A DNA stretch of 36,024 bases, from positions 1 through 36,024 of the forward strand of contig JAJTHE010000041.1 of assembly GCA_021298815.1 (NCBI GenBank), read 5' to 3'. This DNA is from Betaproteobacteria bacterium (lineage in GTDB: Bacteria; Pseudomonadota; Gammaproteobacteria; Burkholderiales; CAIKXV01). A program made the position numbers and the translations under genes. A model generated the notes under the pieces. The model was not told where the DNA came from and did no database searches. It saw nothing but the letters and a program-made list of their open reading frames with translations. Shown here in pieces: positions 8,458 to 17,285 of this stretch. Position 1 is the stretch's first letter; the number at the start of each line of letters is the position of its first letter.

Positions 8458-9261
8458 TCAGTCGCGGTACGACGGATCGCTGCGGTCCAGCGCGCGGCGC
8501 AGCGCGCGCCATTCGGTCTGCTTCTTCTTGTACGGCAGCGCGGCGAACTGCGCCGCCACCTTGTCCGCCACGTGGGGCGGCGGGATGCGCAGCTTCGACC
8601 CGCCCGCCAGTGCATCGACCTGCGCCGTGCACGCGCGTTCCAGGTAGTACATCAGGTCGAAGGCCTGGGCGATCGTCTCGCCGGCGGTGAGCAGCCCGTG
8701 GTTGCACAGGATCATCGCGCGATGCGCGCCGAGGTCGCGCACCAGCCGCTGCTGCTCGTCGAGGTCGAGCGCCACGCCTTCGTAGTCGTGGTAAGCCAGC
8801 TGCCCGTGGAAGCGCATCGCGTGCTGGGAGATCGGCAGCAGGCCCTGTTCCTGCGCGGACACCGCGATGCCGGCGGCGGTGTGCGTATGCATCACGCAGG
8901 CCACGTCGGGACGGGCCCGGTGCACTGCGCTGTGGATCACGTAGCCGGCGCGGTTGATGCCCAGCCCGGTCGGATCGTCGACGATCTCGCCGTCCAGGTT
9001 CACCTTCACCAGCGAGGAGGCGGTGATCTCGTCCCAGGTCAGGCCGAACGCATTGATCAGGAAGTGCTCGTCCGGCCCCGGCACGCGCGCGGAGATGTGG
9101 GTGTAGATGAGGTCGGTCATCCGGTACAGCGCGGCGCAGCGGTAGCAGGCCGCGAGGTCGATGCGCACCGCCCACTCTTCCGCGGACACGCGCGCACGCA
9201 CGCTGCCCGGTTCGATCACGAATGCAGCCGGCTCGATGGCCAGGTCGATCCTGTCGTTCAT
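8458..9261 (-). CDS. Class II aldolase/adducin-family protein
   Basis: Cytoplasmic protein of 267 residues with the L-fuculose-phosphate aldolase / adducin head fold. The zinc site is visible: His125 and His127 in CVMHTHTAAG and His188 in MILCNHGLLT. Family members cleave aldols or decarboxylate 2-hydroxy or keto acids; the substrate here is not evident. ATG at 9261 has GGGAGG four bases upstream; a longer ORF reading lacks a ribosome site. It is divergent from the Bug gene at 9313 with only 51 bases between starts, so both probably share one control region. Confidence 0.92.
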   Translation of the reverse strand: MNDRIDLAIEPAAFVIEPGSVRARVSAEEWAVRIDLAACYRCAALYRMTDLIYTHISARVPGPDEHFLINAFGLTWDEITASSLVKVNLDGEIVDDPTGLGINRAGYVIHSAVHRARPDVACVMHTHTAAGIAVSAQEQGLLPISQHAMRFHGQLAYHDYEGVALDLDEQQRLVRDLGAHRAMILCNHGLLTAGETIAQAFDLMYYLERACTAQVDALAGGSKLRIPPPHVADKVAAQFAALPYKKKQTEWRALRRALDRSDPSYRD

Positions 9262-9312
9262 GGTTCCTCCCGATGGCATCATAGAGCACCTTCGAGAAGC
9301 GAGAGGACGCCG

Positions 9313-10335
9313 ATGCCCGGATTTGCCCTGGTGATGCACACCCTGGCGCTGCCCGCCCGGGCGCTGCCTGCGCCGACCGCCCTTCCCGCGACGTTCGCCG
9401 CCCTGCTGTCATTGATGGCCGGCAGCGCCTGCGCACAGGCCTATCCCGCGAAGCCGATCCGCATCGTGGTGTCCGCCACGCCCGGGGGCGGCGTCGACAC
9501 CAGCACGCGCATCGTCGGCCAGGGCATGACGGAACGCTGGGGCCAGCCGGTGCTGATCGAGAACCGGCCCGGGGGCGGCGGCGCGGTCGCCGGAGACATC
9601 GTCGCGCGCGCCGCGCCCGACGGCTACACGCTGAAGACCATATCCATCGGCCACTCGGTGCTGCCGAGCACCCACCGCAACCTGTCCTACGACCCGGAAC
9701 GCGACCTGGTGCCGGTGAGCGTGATGGTCAACGGGCCGAACGTGCTGGTCGTCCACCCGTCGCTGCCGGTGAAATCGGTGAAGGAACTGGTGGCACTCGC
9801 CCGGTCCAGGCCGGGCGCCCTGCTCTATGCATCGTCGGGCAACGCCGGGCCGCCGCACATGGCGATGGAACTGTTCCGCATGCTCGCCGGCATCGACCTG
9901 GTTCATGTCCCGTACAAGGGCACCGGCCCGGGCATGGCCGACCTGGTCGCCGGCCGCGTGTCGATGACCTTCGCCAGCGTGATCTCGGTGCGCCAGCATG
10001 TGGATTCCGGACGCCTGCGGCTGCTGGCCACCTCGGGCGCGAAGCGCTCGGCGAGCATCCCCGACGTGCCGACGATGGCCGAGGCCGGCGTGCCGGGCTA
10101 CGCGGTCGACGTCTGGTATGCGATGTTCGCGCCCTCGGCGACGCCGCGCGACATCCTGCAGGCGCTCAACTCGGAGGTCGCACGCAGCCTGAACCAGCCG
10201 GCGATCCGGGCGAAACTGGCCGCACAGGGCCTCGAGCCCGTGGCCGAACCGCTCGACCAGACCGCGGCCTACATCCGCGCCGAGACCGCGAAGTGGGCGA
10301 AGGTCGTCAAGGCCGCGAAGATCAGCGTGGAGTGA
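9313..10335 (+). CDS. Bug/TctC-family solute-binding protein
   Basis: Complete 340-residue periplasmic binding protein. The N-terminus is long: after MPGFALVMHT the hydrophobic signal core is at about 25-40, ending SACAQ. Landmarks are YPAKPIRIVVSATPGGGVD, VLIENRPGGGGAV, APDGYTL and VHVPYKGTGPGMADLV. ATG at 9313 follows AGAGGA by five bases; a later in-frame ATG would give a more standard signal peptide. Its TGA overlaps the GTG of the amidase (GTGA), so translation is coupled. The ligand may be the amide or its acid product (inference). Confidence 0.92.
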   Translation: MPGFALVMHTLALPARALPAPTALPATFAALLSLMAGSACAQAYPAKPIRIVVSATPGGGVDTSTRIVGQGMTERWGQPVLIENRPGGGGAVAGDIVARAAPDGYTLKTISIGHSVLPSTHRNLSYDPERDLVPVSVMVNGPNVLVVHPSLPVKSVKELVALARSRPGALLYASSGNAGPPHMAMELFRMLAGIDLVHVPYKGTGPGMADLVAGRVSMTFASVISVRQHVDSGRLRLLATSGAKRSASIPDVPTMAEAGVPGYAVDVWYAMFAPSATPRDILQALNSEVARSLNQPAIRAKLAAQGLEPVAEPLDQTAAYIRAETAKWAKVVKAAKISVE

Positions 10336-11696
10336 AAGCCCTGGAGACATCCCCGAAGCCCCTGCCGTCCTTCTCCGCCGCCCTGCCGCGCTTCCGCAGC
10401 GGACGCGACACGCCGCGTGCCTACCTCGAGCGCTGCATCGAGGCGATCGCCGCGCGCGAGCCGACGGTGCATGCGTTCAAGGTGCTGGCCCTCGACGCAG
10501 CGCGCGCGGCGGCCGATGCCTCGACCGGGCGCTATCGCCGCGGCGAACCGCTGTCCCCGGTCGACGGCTGCCCGATCGGCATCAAGGACATCATGGACAC
10601 CCGCGACATGCCGACGCAGATGGGCAGCCCGGCCTTCGCCGGCTGGCAGCCGGCGTACGACGCGGCCTGCGTGCAGGCGCTGCGCGACGGCGGTGCCGTG
10701 CTGCCCGGCAAGACGGTGACCACCGCCTTCGCCTGCGGCATGTCGAACGAGACCACCAATCCGCTCGACCCGCGGCGCACGCCGGGCGGGTCTTCGAGCG
10801 GCTCGGCGGCCGCGGTCGGGGCCGGCATGCTGCCCGCAGCACTCGGCACCCAGACCCAGGGCTCGCTGCTGCGTCCGGCATCGTTCTGCGGCATCGTCGG
10901 CTTCAAGCCGACCTGGGGCACGCTGTCGATGCAGGGCGTGCATCCGATCTCGGCGACCCACGACCACCTCGGCGTGCTCGCCTCGACGCTGGAGGACACC
11001 TGGCGCATCGCGTCGCACCTCGCCACCGCCCAGGGCCACCCGGCGTATCCGCCGCTGCAGCGCGCCTCGGAGACCCTGCCGCGCGCAGCCGCGCCGAAGC
11101 GGCTGCTGTGGCTGCGCACCGAGGCCTGGTCGCGCGAGGTTGATCCGGCCACCGCATCGGCGTTCGAGGCGCTGGTGCAGCGCCTGGCAGCCGCGGGCGT
11201 CGAGGTGAAGGACGCATCCGGCGACGCCGCCGCGGCCGCGCTCGAAGGCTGCCTGACCCCGGCCTTCGTCGAGCGTTGCCTCGGCATCACTGCCTACGAG
11301 ATGCGCTGGCCCTATCGCCAGTACGTCGAGCGCCATGGCGACCTGATCGAGAAGCGCGTGCACGACCGGATGGTCCAGGCTTTCGCGATGACGCCGGCCG
11401 ATTACGCCGACCGCCTCGCCGGCCGCGCGGCGATGCAGCGCAAGGTGGCGGCCCTGATGCGCGGCTTCGACGGCATCATCACGCTGTCGGCCTCGGGCCC
11501 GGCACCGATCGGCCTGTCGGCGACCGGCAGCCGCAGCTTCCTCGTCTACGCGACCTTCCTCGGCCTGCCCGCGTTCAGCCTGCCGCTGATGCAGGTGGAC
11601 GGCCTGCCGGTCGGGCTGCAGCTGATCGGCCGCCATGGCAGGGACGGCGACCTGTGCGCGCGGGCGCGCTGGATGATGCAGCAGGTCCACGGCTAG
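10332..11696 (+). CDS. Amidase signature-family hydrolase
   Basis: Amidase of 454 residues with the Ser-cisSer-Lys triad of the amidase signature family: Lys85 in GIKDIMDT, the cis-Ser at about 154 in GGSSSGS and the nucleophile Ser178 in TQTQGSLLRPASFCG. The spacing between these residues (69 and 24) is that of malonamidase E2-type enzymes. It hydrolyses an amide to acid plus ammonia; the substrate is unknown. GTG at 10332 overlaps the Bug stop by four bases, with no strong ribosome site of its own. It is an enzyme, not a GatA subunit: there is no gatB or gatC nearby. Confidence 0.93.
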   Translation: MKALETSPKPLPSFSAALPRFRSGRDTPRAYLERCIEAIAAREPTVHAFKVLALDAARAAADASTGRYRRGEPLSPVDGCPIGIKDIMDTRDMPTQMGSPAFAGWQPAYDAACVQALRDGGAVLPGKTVTTAFACGMSNETTNPLDPRRTPGGSSSGSAAAVGAGMLPAALGTQTQGSLLRPASFCGIVGFKPTWGTLSMQGVHPISATHDHLGVLASTLEDTWRIASHLATAQGHPAYPPLQRASETLPRAAAPKRLLWLRTEAWSREVDPATASAFEALVQRLAAAGVEVKDASGDAAAAALEGCLTPAFVERCLGITAYEMRWPYRQYVERHGDLIEKRVHDRMVQAFAMTPADYADRLAGRAAMQRKVAALMRGFDGIITLSASGPAPIGLSATGSRSFLVYATFLGLPAFSLPLMQVDGLPVGLQLIGRHGRDGDLCARARWMMQQVHG

Positions 11697-11711
11697 GCCG
11701 AAGCCGCGAAC

Positions 11712-11735
11712 GCCGGCAGGCGAGCCGCCGCCGGC
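11712..11735. terminator. Candidate bidirectional hairpin terminator
   Basis: GCCGGC plus GGC pairs with GCC plus GCCGGC in the 51 bases between the convergent amidase and MmgE/PrpD genes. This gives a 9-bp stem with one bulged A and a GAGCC loop. There is no U-tract, so termination would be atypical. Position between convergent stops is the main support. Confidence 0.4.
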
Positions 11736-11747
11736 ACGGCCGGTCCT

Positions 11748-13097
11748 TCAGTCCATCCGCACCGCGTCGAACAGCCCGTCCAGGCCGGGCTGGCGTTCCA
11801 GGCTGCGCAGGAAGTCCAGTGTCCGTGCGGCAGCCGGGGCCGGCAGCACCCGCGTGGCGAGCGCGGTGAACTTCGCCTCCACCTCTGCGGTCGGCATCGG
11901 ACGCCGGAAGTGGCCGAGCGGCCAGCAGCCCTGCGCGCGGTGCATCGTCCCGTCCTCGAGCTCGACCTCGATGCGGCAGGGCAGTTCCGCCGGTGCGCGC
12001 GCCGAGAAGTCGAGGTCCTCGCGCACCACGATGCGGTCGGCCAGTGCATGGATGCGGGCATCGGCCAGCCGCGCGTCGGAGAAGATCGCGTCGCTGAACG
12101 CCCCGTCGAGCAGCACTGCCGCGATGATGAACGGCAGGCTGTGGTCGGCCGTCTCGCGCGTGGTCGGGTGCCACTTCTCCGGCTCGTTGCCGATCTCGCT
12201 GAAGGTGAACCAGTAGGTGTGGATGGTGATCGCGCGGATCGGCCGTCCCGCGATCGCCGCATGCAGCTCCAGCGCCAGCTCGACCGGCAGCTGCGAGTGG
12301 TACTCGGTGAGGTAGTTCTTGGTGCAGGCCTGCAGCACCTTGAGTTCCCCCGGGCGCACGGCCAGCGGTGCCATCGCCGACTCGTGCATCAGCTCGAACA
12401 GGCCATGCGACCCTTCGACCGGCTTCTCCGGCCCGGTCATGCCCTCGGCAGCGAGCAGTGCCGCGAACACCCCGTTGCGCGCCGCATTGCCGCCCGCGCA
12501 GCCCTTCCACATGGACAGGTGGCCTCGCCGAGTCGCGCCCAGCGCGAGGTTCGGCGTCAGGGCCAGGGACAGCGCATGCGCGCTGCGCCCGGCGTCCAGG
12601 CCGAGCAGCTTCGCGGCGCCGATCGCGCAGGCGCCCGCGGTGTAGACCACGTAGTCGTAACCCTTGTCGCGCACCTTCAGCGACTGGAACAGGCAGTGGT
12701 AGACCTCGTAGGCCGCGACGATCGCGGCGATCAGCGACCGGCCGTCCGCATGCACATGGTCCGCCGCGGCGAGCAGGGCGCTCAGCGTGTCGCTCGGATG
12801 CCCGCCGCTCGGGAAGTTGTCGTTGCCGTCGAGGTAGCGCGCCATCACGCCGTTGGCGAAGGCGGCAAGTTCCGGCAGGGTCCGGCGGTGCCCGCCCAGC
12901 ACCCGCGCGCCCTGCGGCAGCGCGACCCGCGCCGCGAGCGTGCGGGCCATCGCGCTCGGCGGCGCGTCATGCCCGCCCAGGCCGACCCCGACATAGTCGA
13001 CCAGGCGCAGGCGGCTCGCGTCGACCACCTCCAGCGGCAGGTCTTCGTAGCGGACCGACTGCGAGAACGCCACCAGGCGCGAGACGACGCTGTCCAT
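11748..13097 (-). CDS. MmgE/PrpD-family protein
   Basis: Protein of 449 residues of the MmgE/PrpD family (2-methylcitrate dehydratase, iminodisuccinate epimerase, cis-aconitate decarboxylase fold). The helical domain has NGVMARYLDGNDNFPSGGHPSDTLSALLA near 83-112, and the lid domain begins near residue 265. Members dehydrate, epimerise or decarboxylate polycarboxylates; the reaction here is not determined. ATG at 13097 has GGAGGA five bases upstream. It is the last gene of the selenoprotein operon, 32 bases after the FadH-like gene, and a hairpin follows it. Confidence 0.93.
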   Translation of the reverse strand: MDSVVSRLVAFSQSVRYEDLPLEVVDASRLRLVDYVGVGLGGHDAPPSAMARTLAARVALPQGARVLGGHRRTLPELAAFANGVMARYLDGNDNFPSGGHPSDTLSALLAAADHVHADGRSLIAAIVAAYEVYHCLFQSLKVRDKGYDYVVYTAGACAIGAAKLLGLDAGRSAHALSLALTPNLALGATRRGHLSMWKGCAGGNAARNGVFAALLAAEGMTGPEKPVEGSHGLFELMHESAMAPLAVRPGELKVLQACTKNYLTEYHSQLPVELALELHAAIAGRPIRAITIHTYWFTFSEIGNEPEKWHPTTRETADHSLPFIIAAVLLDGAFSDAIFSDARLADARIHALADRIVVREDLDFSARAPAELPCRIEVELEDGTMHRAQGCWPLGHFRRPMPTAEVEAKFTALATRVLPAPAAARTLDFLRSLERQPGLDGLFDAVRMD

Positions 13098-13129
13098 GCT
13101 GTCCTCCGAAGGCGGCCGGAGCCCGGGGC

Positions 13130-15145
13130 TCAGCTCAGCCGGGCGCTGCCGGGCGCGACCTTCGCCGGCCGCACTGCATACTGGTCGATGGCATAGCCCA
13201 CCATGCGCGCGTCGCGCAGGCAGGTCATGAAGTCGCCCGGTGCCGAGCAGTCGCCGATCGCGACATAGGGCAGGCCCACGTCCTCGAGCACCGGGACCAT
13301 CCCGAGGTTCGGCTGCGCGCCGACGGCGACCAGCAGCATCTCGCCGATCTCGTGCCGCACCGGGGCACCTTCCGGGCCACGCAGTTCCAGGATGCCGCCC
13401 TCCGCGGACACGACCTGCGTCTTCAGCCGCACCACCACGCCGGCGGCGCGCAGCCGGTCCGCGACTTCCGTGCGGTTGCTCTTCGACATGCCCTCGCCGA
13501 GCACCGCCTTCGGCTCGACCAGCGACACGCGCACGCCACGCGCCGCCAGCAGGTCGGCCGTCTCCATGCCCACCGTGCCGCCCCCGACGATGGTCACCCG
13601 CGTGCCCGGCGCGACGCGGTCGGGCTGGCGCAGGACATCCCAGGCCTGCAGCACGGTGATCGACGCGTCGATCGCATCGACGTCGAACGGCGCCGGACGC
13701 GGCACCGCGCCGGTCGCCAGCACGACCAGGTCGGGCGCGAACGCACGGATGGAGGCTGCGTCGGCCACGACGCCGGTGCGGATCGGCACGCCCAGGGCGG
13801 TCGCCTGCTGCAGCGGATAGCGCCAGGCCGCCTCGACCTCCTTCTTGTCCGGGGCTGCGATCGCCATCGCGACCTGGCCGCCGATGCGATCGCTGCGCTC
13901 CCACACTTCCACCTGGTGCCCGCGCGCGGCCGCCACCCGCGCAGCCTCGACGCCGCTCACGCCGGCACCGAGCACCAGGACCCGCTGCCGCGCGGCGCGC
14001 GGCGGCTGCGGATCGAGCTGCGGCTCGGCCAGCGGCAACGTCTCGAAGGGCGTGCCCATCAGCGGATTCTGCACGCAGGTCACGTCGCGTTCGGCCGACA
14101 GCCGGTCGTGGCAGACATTGCAGGCGATGCACTGGCGGATCGGTGCATCGACCTCGCCGAACGCCTTCAGGCACCAGTGGGGATCCGCATACAGCGCACG
14201 GCCGAGCGAGATGAAGTCGGCGCTGCCCGAAGCGAGGACCGCCTCCGCATCCTGCGGCTCGACGATGCGCCCGGCGACGAACACCGGGATCGACACGGCG
14301 TCGCGGATCGGCTTCGCCAGCGGTGCGAGGCACCCGCGCGGGAACGACGGCGTCTGGATGCAGTACTTCGACAGCTGCGGCGTCTCGTTGCTGCCGCCGG
14401 ACAGGTCGAGCGCCACCACGCCGGCCTGCTCCAGGCCGCGCGCCAGCGCGATCGCATCGTCCTGCGTGTAGCCGTCCGGCGTGAACTCGGTGACGCTGAA
14501 GCGCACCATCACCAGCAGGCCGGGGGCGGCGTCCTGCATCCGCTTGACCGTCTCCACCAGGAAACGCATCCGGTTTTCGACCGACCCGCCGTACTCGTCG
14601 GTCCGGTGGTTGATGCGCGGGGTGAAGAACTGCTGGAACAGGTAGCCGTTCGCCGCATGGATCTCGACGCCGTCGTAGCCGGCCACCCACAGGCGGCGCG
14701 CCGCGCTGGCGAAGTCCTTCTGCACCTCGACGATCTCGTCGCGGGTCATCGGCCGCACGCCGTCGCCGGTCTTCGGGTTGATCCAGTCGGACGGACCGAC
14801 CGCCACCGCGCCCGGCTCGTGCAGCAGCGCGCCATGGTGGTTGAGCTGGCCGAACACATGGCAGTCGTGCGACTTGATGGTCTCGACCAGGCTGGCCAGG
14901 CCCGGGATGAAGCGGTCGTGGTAGCAGACCGGCGTGAAGCGGTGGGAGCGCGCACGGCCGTTCACGCCCATCGCCGAGGTCATGATCATCGACACGCCAC
15001 CCTTGGCGCGCTCGGCGTAGTAGGCCCTGTCGCGATCGGTGATCAGTCCGTCGCTGGTGCTGAAGTTGGTGCCCAGCGGGGCCAGCGTGATGCGGTTCTT
15101 GAGCTTGAGCGGGCCCAGCATGCCGGGCTGGCGGATCAGCGACAT
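13130..15145 (-). CDS. FadH/TMADH-like Fe-S flavin oxidoreductase
   Basis: Oxidoreductase of 671 residues with the same architecture and length as 2,4-dienoyl-CoA reductase (FadH) and trimethylamine dehydrogenase. An N-terminal FMN TIM barrel (1-330) has QLNHHG at 100-105 and EIHAANGYL with a likely catalytic Tyr168. A 4Fe-4S site follows: Cys339, Cys342, Cys345 and Cys357. Then come two dinucleotide folds, VLVLGAGVSG and VTIVGGGTVG, for FAD and NAD(P)H. It likely reduces an enoyl or enone substrate, or oxidises an amine. The ATG at 15145 has GGAGAG four bases upstream. An in-frame ATG at 15160 overlaps the Bug stop (TGATG) and is the alternative. Confidence 0.93.
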   Translation of the reverse strand: MSLIRQPGMLGPLKLKNRITLAPLGTNFSTSDGLITDRDRAYYAERAKGGVSMIMTSAMGVNGRARSHRFTPVCYHDRFIPGLASLVETIKSHDCHVFGQLNHHGALLHEPGAVAVGPSDWINPKTGDGVRPMTRDEIVEVQKDFASAARRLWVAGYDGVEIHAANGYLFQQFFTPRINHRTDEYGGSVENRMRFLVETVKRMQDAAPGLLVMVRFSVTEFTPDGYTQDDAIALARGLEQAGVVALDLSGGSNETPQLSKYCIQTPSFPRGCLAPLAKPIRDAVSIPVFVAGRIVEPQDAEAVLASGSADFISLGRALYADPHWCLKAFGEVDAPIRQCIACNVCHDRLSAERDVTCVQNPLMGTPFETLPLAEPQLDPQPPRAARQRVLVLGAGVSGVEAARVAAARGHQVEVWERSDRIGGQVAMAIAAPDKKEVEAAWRYPLQQATALGVPIRTGVVADAASIRAFAPDLVVLATGAVPRPAPFDVDAIDASITVLQAWDVLRQPDRVAPGTRVTIVGGGTVGMETADLLAARGVRVSLVEPKAVLGEGMSKSNRTEVADRLRAAGVVVRLKTQVVSAEGGILELRGPEGAPVRHEIGEMLLVAVGAQPNLGMVPVLEDVGLPYVAIGDCSAPGDFMTCLRDARMVGYAIDQYAVRPAKVAPGSARLS

Positions 15146-15159
15146 CTTCTCTCCGTGCA

Positions 15160-16143
15160 TCAATCGAGCTTGGCGCCGGACATCTGCACCGCCTTCGCCC
15201 AGCGCTTGATCTCGACCCGGATCAGCTGCGCCAGTTCCTCGGGCGTGGACGTCTCGGGGACGGCACCCTCGCCGACCAGGCGCTCGGCGACGGCCGGCTC
15301 CTGCATCGCGAGCACGAGCACGCCACGCACCCGGTCGATGATCGGCCGCGGCGTGCCTCCGGCCGCCATCAGCGCGTACCACGCGGTCGAATCGAAGCCC
15401 GGCACGGCGGTCTCGCCGATCGCCGGCGTGTCGGGCAGGGCCGGGGATCGCTTCGCCCCGGACACGCCGAGCGCGCGCACCTGACCGTTGCGCACCTGGG
15501 ACATCATCGCCACCGGCGAAGAGATCATCAAGTCGACCTCCTTCGACAGCAGGGCGGCCATCGCAGGGCCGGCCCCCTTGTACGGCACGTGCAGGATGTC
15601 GATGTTCGCGCCGACCCGGAACAGCTCGCCGATCAGGTGGTTGACGCTGCCGGCGCCGGCGGTACCGAAGGTGACCCGGCCGGGCCGTGCCTTCGCCACC
15701 CGGCTCAGGTCTGCCAGCGTGCGGATCTCGCTATTGCCCAGCGCCGCGATCACCGACGGCACGCGGGTGATCAGCGAGATCGGCGCGAGGTCCTTCTCCG
15801 GATCGTACGGTGCCTTGCCCGGCGGGAACATGCTGACGTTGATCACCACCGGCGACAGCGAGGTCAGCAGCAGGGTGTAGCCATCCGGCGCAGAGCGCGC
15901 GGTGATCGTGGCACCGACGACGCCGGAGCCGCCGGGGCGGTTGTCGACCACGATGGTCTGGCCGAGCCGGTCGCCCATCTGCTGGCCGAGCACGCGTGCG
16001 AGCACGTCGGTGGTGCCGCCCGGCGCGAACGGCACCACCATGCGGATCGCGCGCACCGGATAGGCCTGCGCCTGCGCGGCGAGGGGTACGATCGTCGAAC
16101 AGGCGAGGAGCATCGCCGTGGAAACGCGTGCAAGGCAGTGCAT
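15160..16143 (-). CDS. Bug/TctC-family solute-binding protein of the selenoprotein operon
   Basis: Complete 327-residue periplasmic binding protein. The signal peptide runs from MHCLARV to AAQAQ. Landmarks are YPVRAIRMVVPFAPGGTTDVLAR, IVVDNRPGGSGVVG, APDGYTLLL and LHVPYKGAGPAMAALL. ATG at 16143 has GGAGG seven bases upstream. It follows the 366-residue selenoprotein partner by 41 bases and abuts the FadH-like gene, so it should capture the substrate that this operon processes. Sequence alone does not give the ligand. Confidence 0.93.
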   Translation of the reverse strand: MHCLARVSTAMLLACSTIVPLAAQAQAYPVRAIRMVVPFAPGGTTDVLARVLGQQMGDRLGQTIVVDNRPGGSGVVGATITARSAPDGYTLLLTSLSPVVINVSMFPPGKAPYDPEKDLAPISLITRVPSVIAALGNSEIRTLADLSRVAKARPGRVTFGTAGAGSVNHLIGELFRVGANIDILHVPYKGAGPAMAALLSKEVDLMISSPVAMMSQVRNGQVRALGVSGAKRSPALPDTPAIGETAVPGFDSTAWYALMAAGGTPRPIIDRVRGVLVLAMQEPAVAERLVGEGAVPETSTPEELAQLIRVEIKRWAKAVQMSGAKLD

Positions 16144-16184
16144 CGTCCTTCCTCCGTCATCGGCGGTGGCCCGCGGGCCGCTGC

Positions 16185-17285
16185 TCATTGGGGAAACGCC
16201 AGCGGGGTTCCATCCTTGCGCGTGATCGGGAGGGTCAGGTTCTCGCAGGCGAGCCGCGTCTGCACCGACAGGCTGTGCGTGCCGGAACCACCCATCACCA
16301 CGATCACGATGTCCTCGGCCCGGTCCGCGATCGGCACGCCGTAGCCGGGGTCGACATCGGCATAGAGCTTCAGGTTCTTGTCGCTGAAGCTGACCAGGTT
16401 GCCGCGCGGGATATCCCCGAACGGCACCCGCGCGCGTTCCCAGATGAAGCGCTTCACCTCGGCCTTGTCGTAGCCGCCGTTGGCCAGCAGGCGCGCGTGC
16501 TGCGGCGCCAGGATCAGCAGCGGCTGGCCTTCGCCGTTGGTGTTGCGGTTGCCGACATAGGCGATCGAATGCGCGAGCGTGCGCAGCAGGTCCTTCGCCG
16601 ACTGGCTGCCGCCGTTGTCGTCGATCATCGCCGCCGGACAGGCCGGAACCAGCGTGACCGTGCTCGCGCTGCGGTCGAAGCCGCGCTCGACATGCAGCGG
16701 CTCCCACGGATTGTCGGCTTCGTTCTCGGCGATGCAGTGCTCGAAGCGGGCGATATGGCCCTGGGTATGGATGTTCACCGAGCCCGGCGTGCCGCCGATG
16801 TTGGACATCATCAGCCGCAGCGCACGGCCGATCGCCGCCGTGGCCTGCCAGCGGCTGCCGGTGTAGTTGTAGCCGCAGTTGAGGTCGATCGCCCGGGCCA
16901 CCGGCCCGTTGACGATCGGCAGCACCGACGTGTTGTGGGTCGAGGTCTGGATGGCGTCGAGGTTGAAGCGCCGGTCGGCCAGGCCCCGGGCACAGGCGAT
17001 CAGCACCGGCATGTACTCGGGGCGGCAGCCGGCCATCACGGCATTGGCGGCGATCGCCTCGATGGTGGCGATGCCCTGCCGCGGCGCGAACTTGCCTATC
17101 GCGTCCTGCGCCGCCCAGCCGGTGGAGCGCCAGGTGTAGTCGGTCATCGCGTGCACCCGGGCCTCGGTCGGCGGCACGATCGGCAGCCCGTCGGTCAGGT
17201 CACGCTCGAGGAACCACTGGTTGATCGCATCCCAGGAATCTTCAAGCTCGAAGACGGCGTCGTCCGGCTGCGCGAGTTCCGTCAC
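16185..17285 (-). CDS. Unknown-function partner of the UGSC-type selenoprotein
   Basis: Protein of 366 residues with no catalytic domain I can name. Likely conserved segments are LTDGLPIVPPTEARV near 31-45, AIAANAVMAGCRPEYMPVLIAC near 77-98, IGRALRLMMSNIGG near 151-164 and NPWEPLHVERGF near 191-202. These resemble, from memory, an uncharacterised family found beside UGSC-type proteins. There is no signal peptide or membrane segment. Several cysteines (in MAGCRPEY, DLNCGYN, FEHCIAE, VPACPAA) are candidate redox or metal ligands. It starts with GTG at 17285, overlapping the selenoprotein stop (GTGA); AAGGAGGT lies five bases upstream inside the selenoprotein's last codons. The tight coupling suggests a two-subunit complex. 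Confidence 0.85.
   Translation of the reverse strand: MTELAQPDDAVFELEDSWDAINQWFLERDLTDGLPIVPPTEARVHAMTDYTWRSTGWAAQDAIGKFAPRQGIATIEAIAANAVMAGCRPEYMPVLIACARGLADRRFNLDAIQTSTHNTSVLPIVNGPVARAIDLNCGYNYTGSRWQATAAIGRALRLMMSNIGGTPGSVNIHTQGHIARFEHCIAENEADNPWEPLHVERGFDRSASTVTLVPACPAAMIDDNGGSQSAKDLLRTLAHSIAYVGNRNTNGEGQPLLILAPQHARLLANGGYDKAEVKRFIWERARVPFGDIPRGNLVSFSDKNLKLYADVDPGYGVPIADRAEDIVIVVMGGSGTHSLSVQTRLACENLTLPITRKDGTPLAFPQ

Noticed and set aside
10332..11696. GatA, glutamyl-tRNA amidotransferase subunit
   Set aside because: No gatB or gatC nearby; it is coupled to a Bug gene, and the sequence fits a catabolic amidase.
11748..14690. A 980-codon open frame, apparent fusion upstream of MmgE/PrpD
   Set aside because: The upstream part is the shadow frame of the FadH-like gene. 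A ribosome site and family N-terminus define the real start at 13097.
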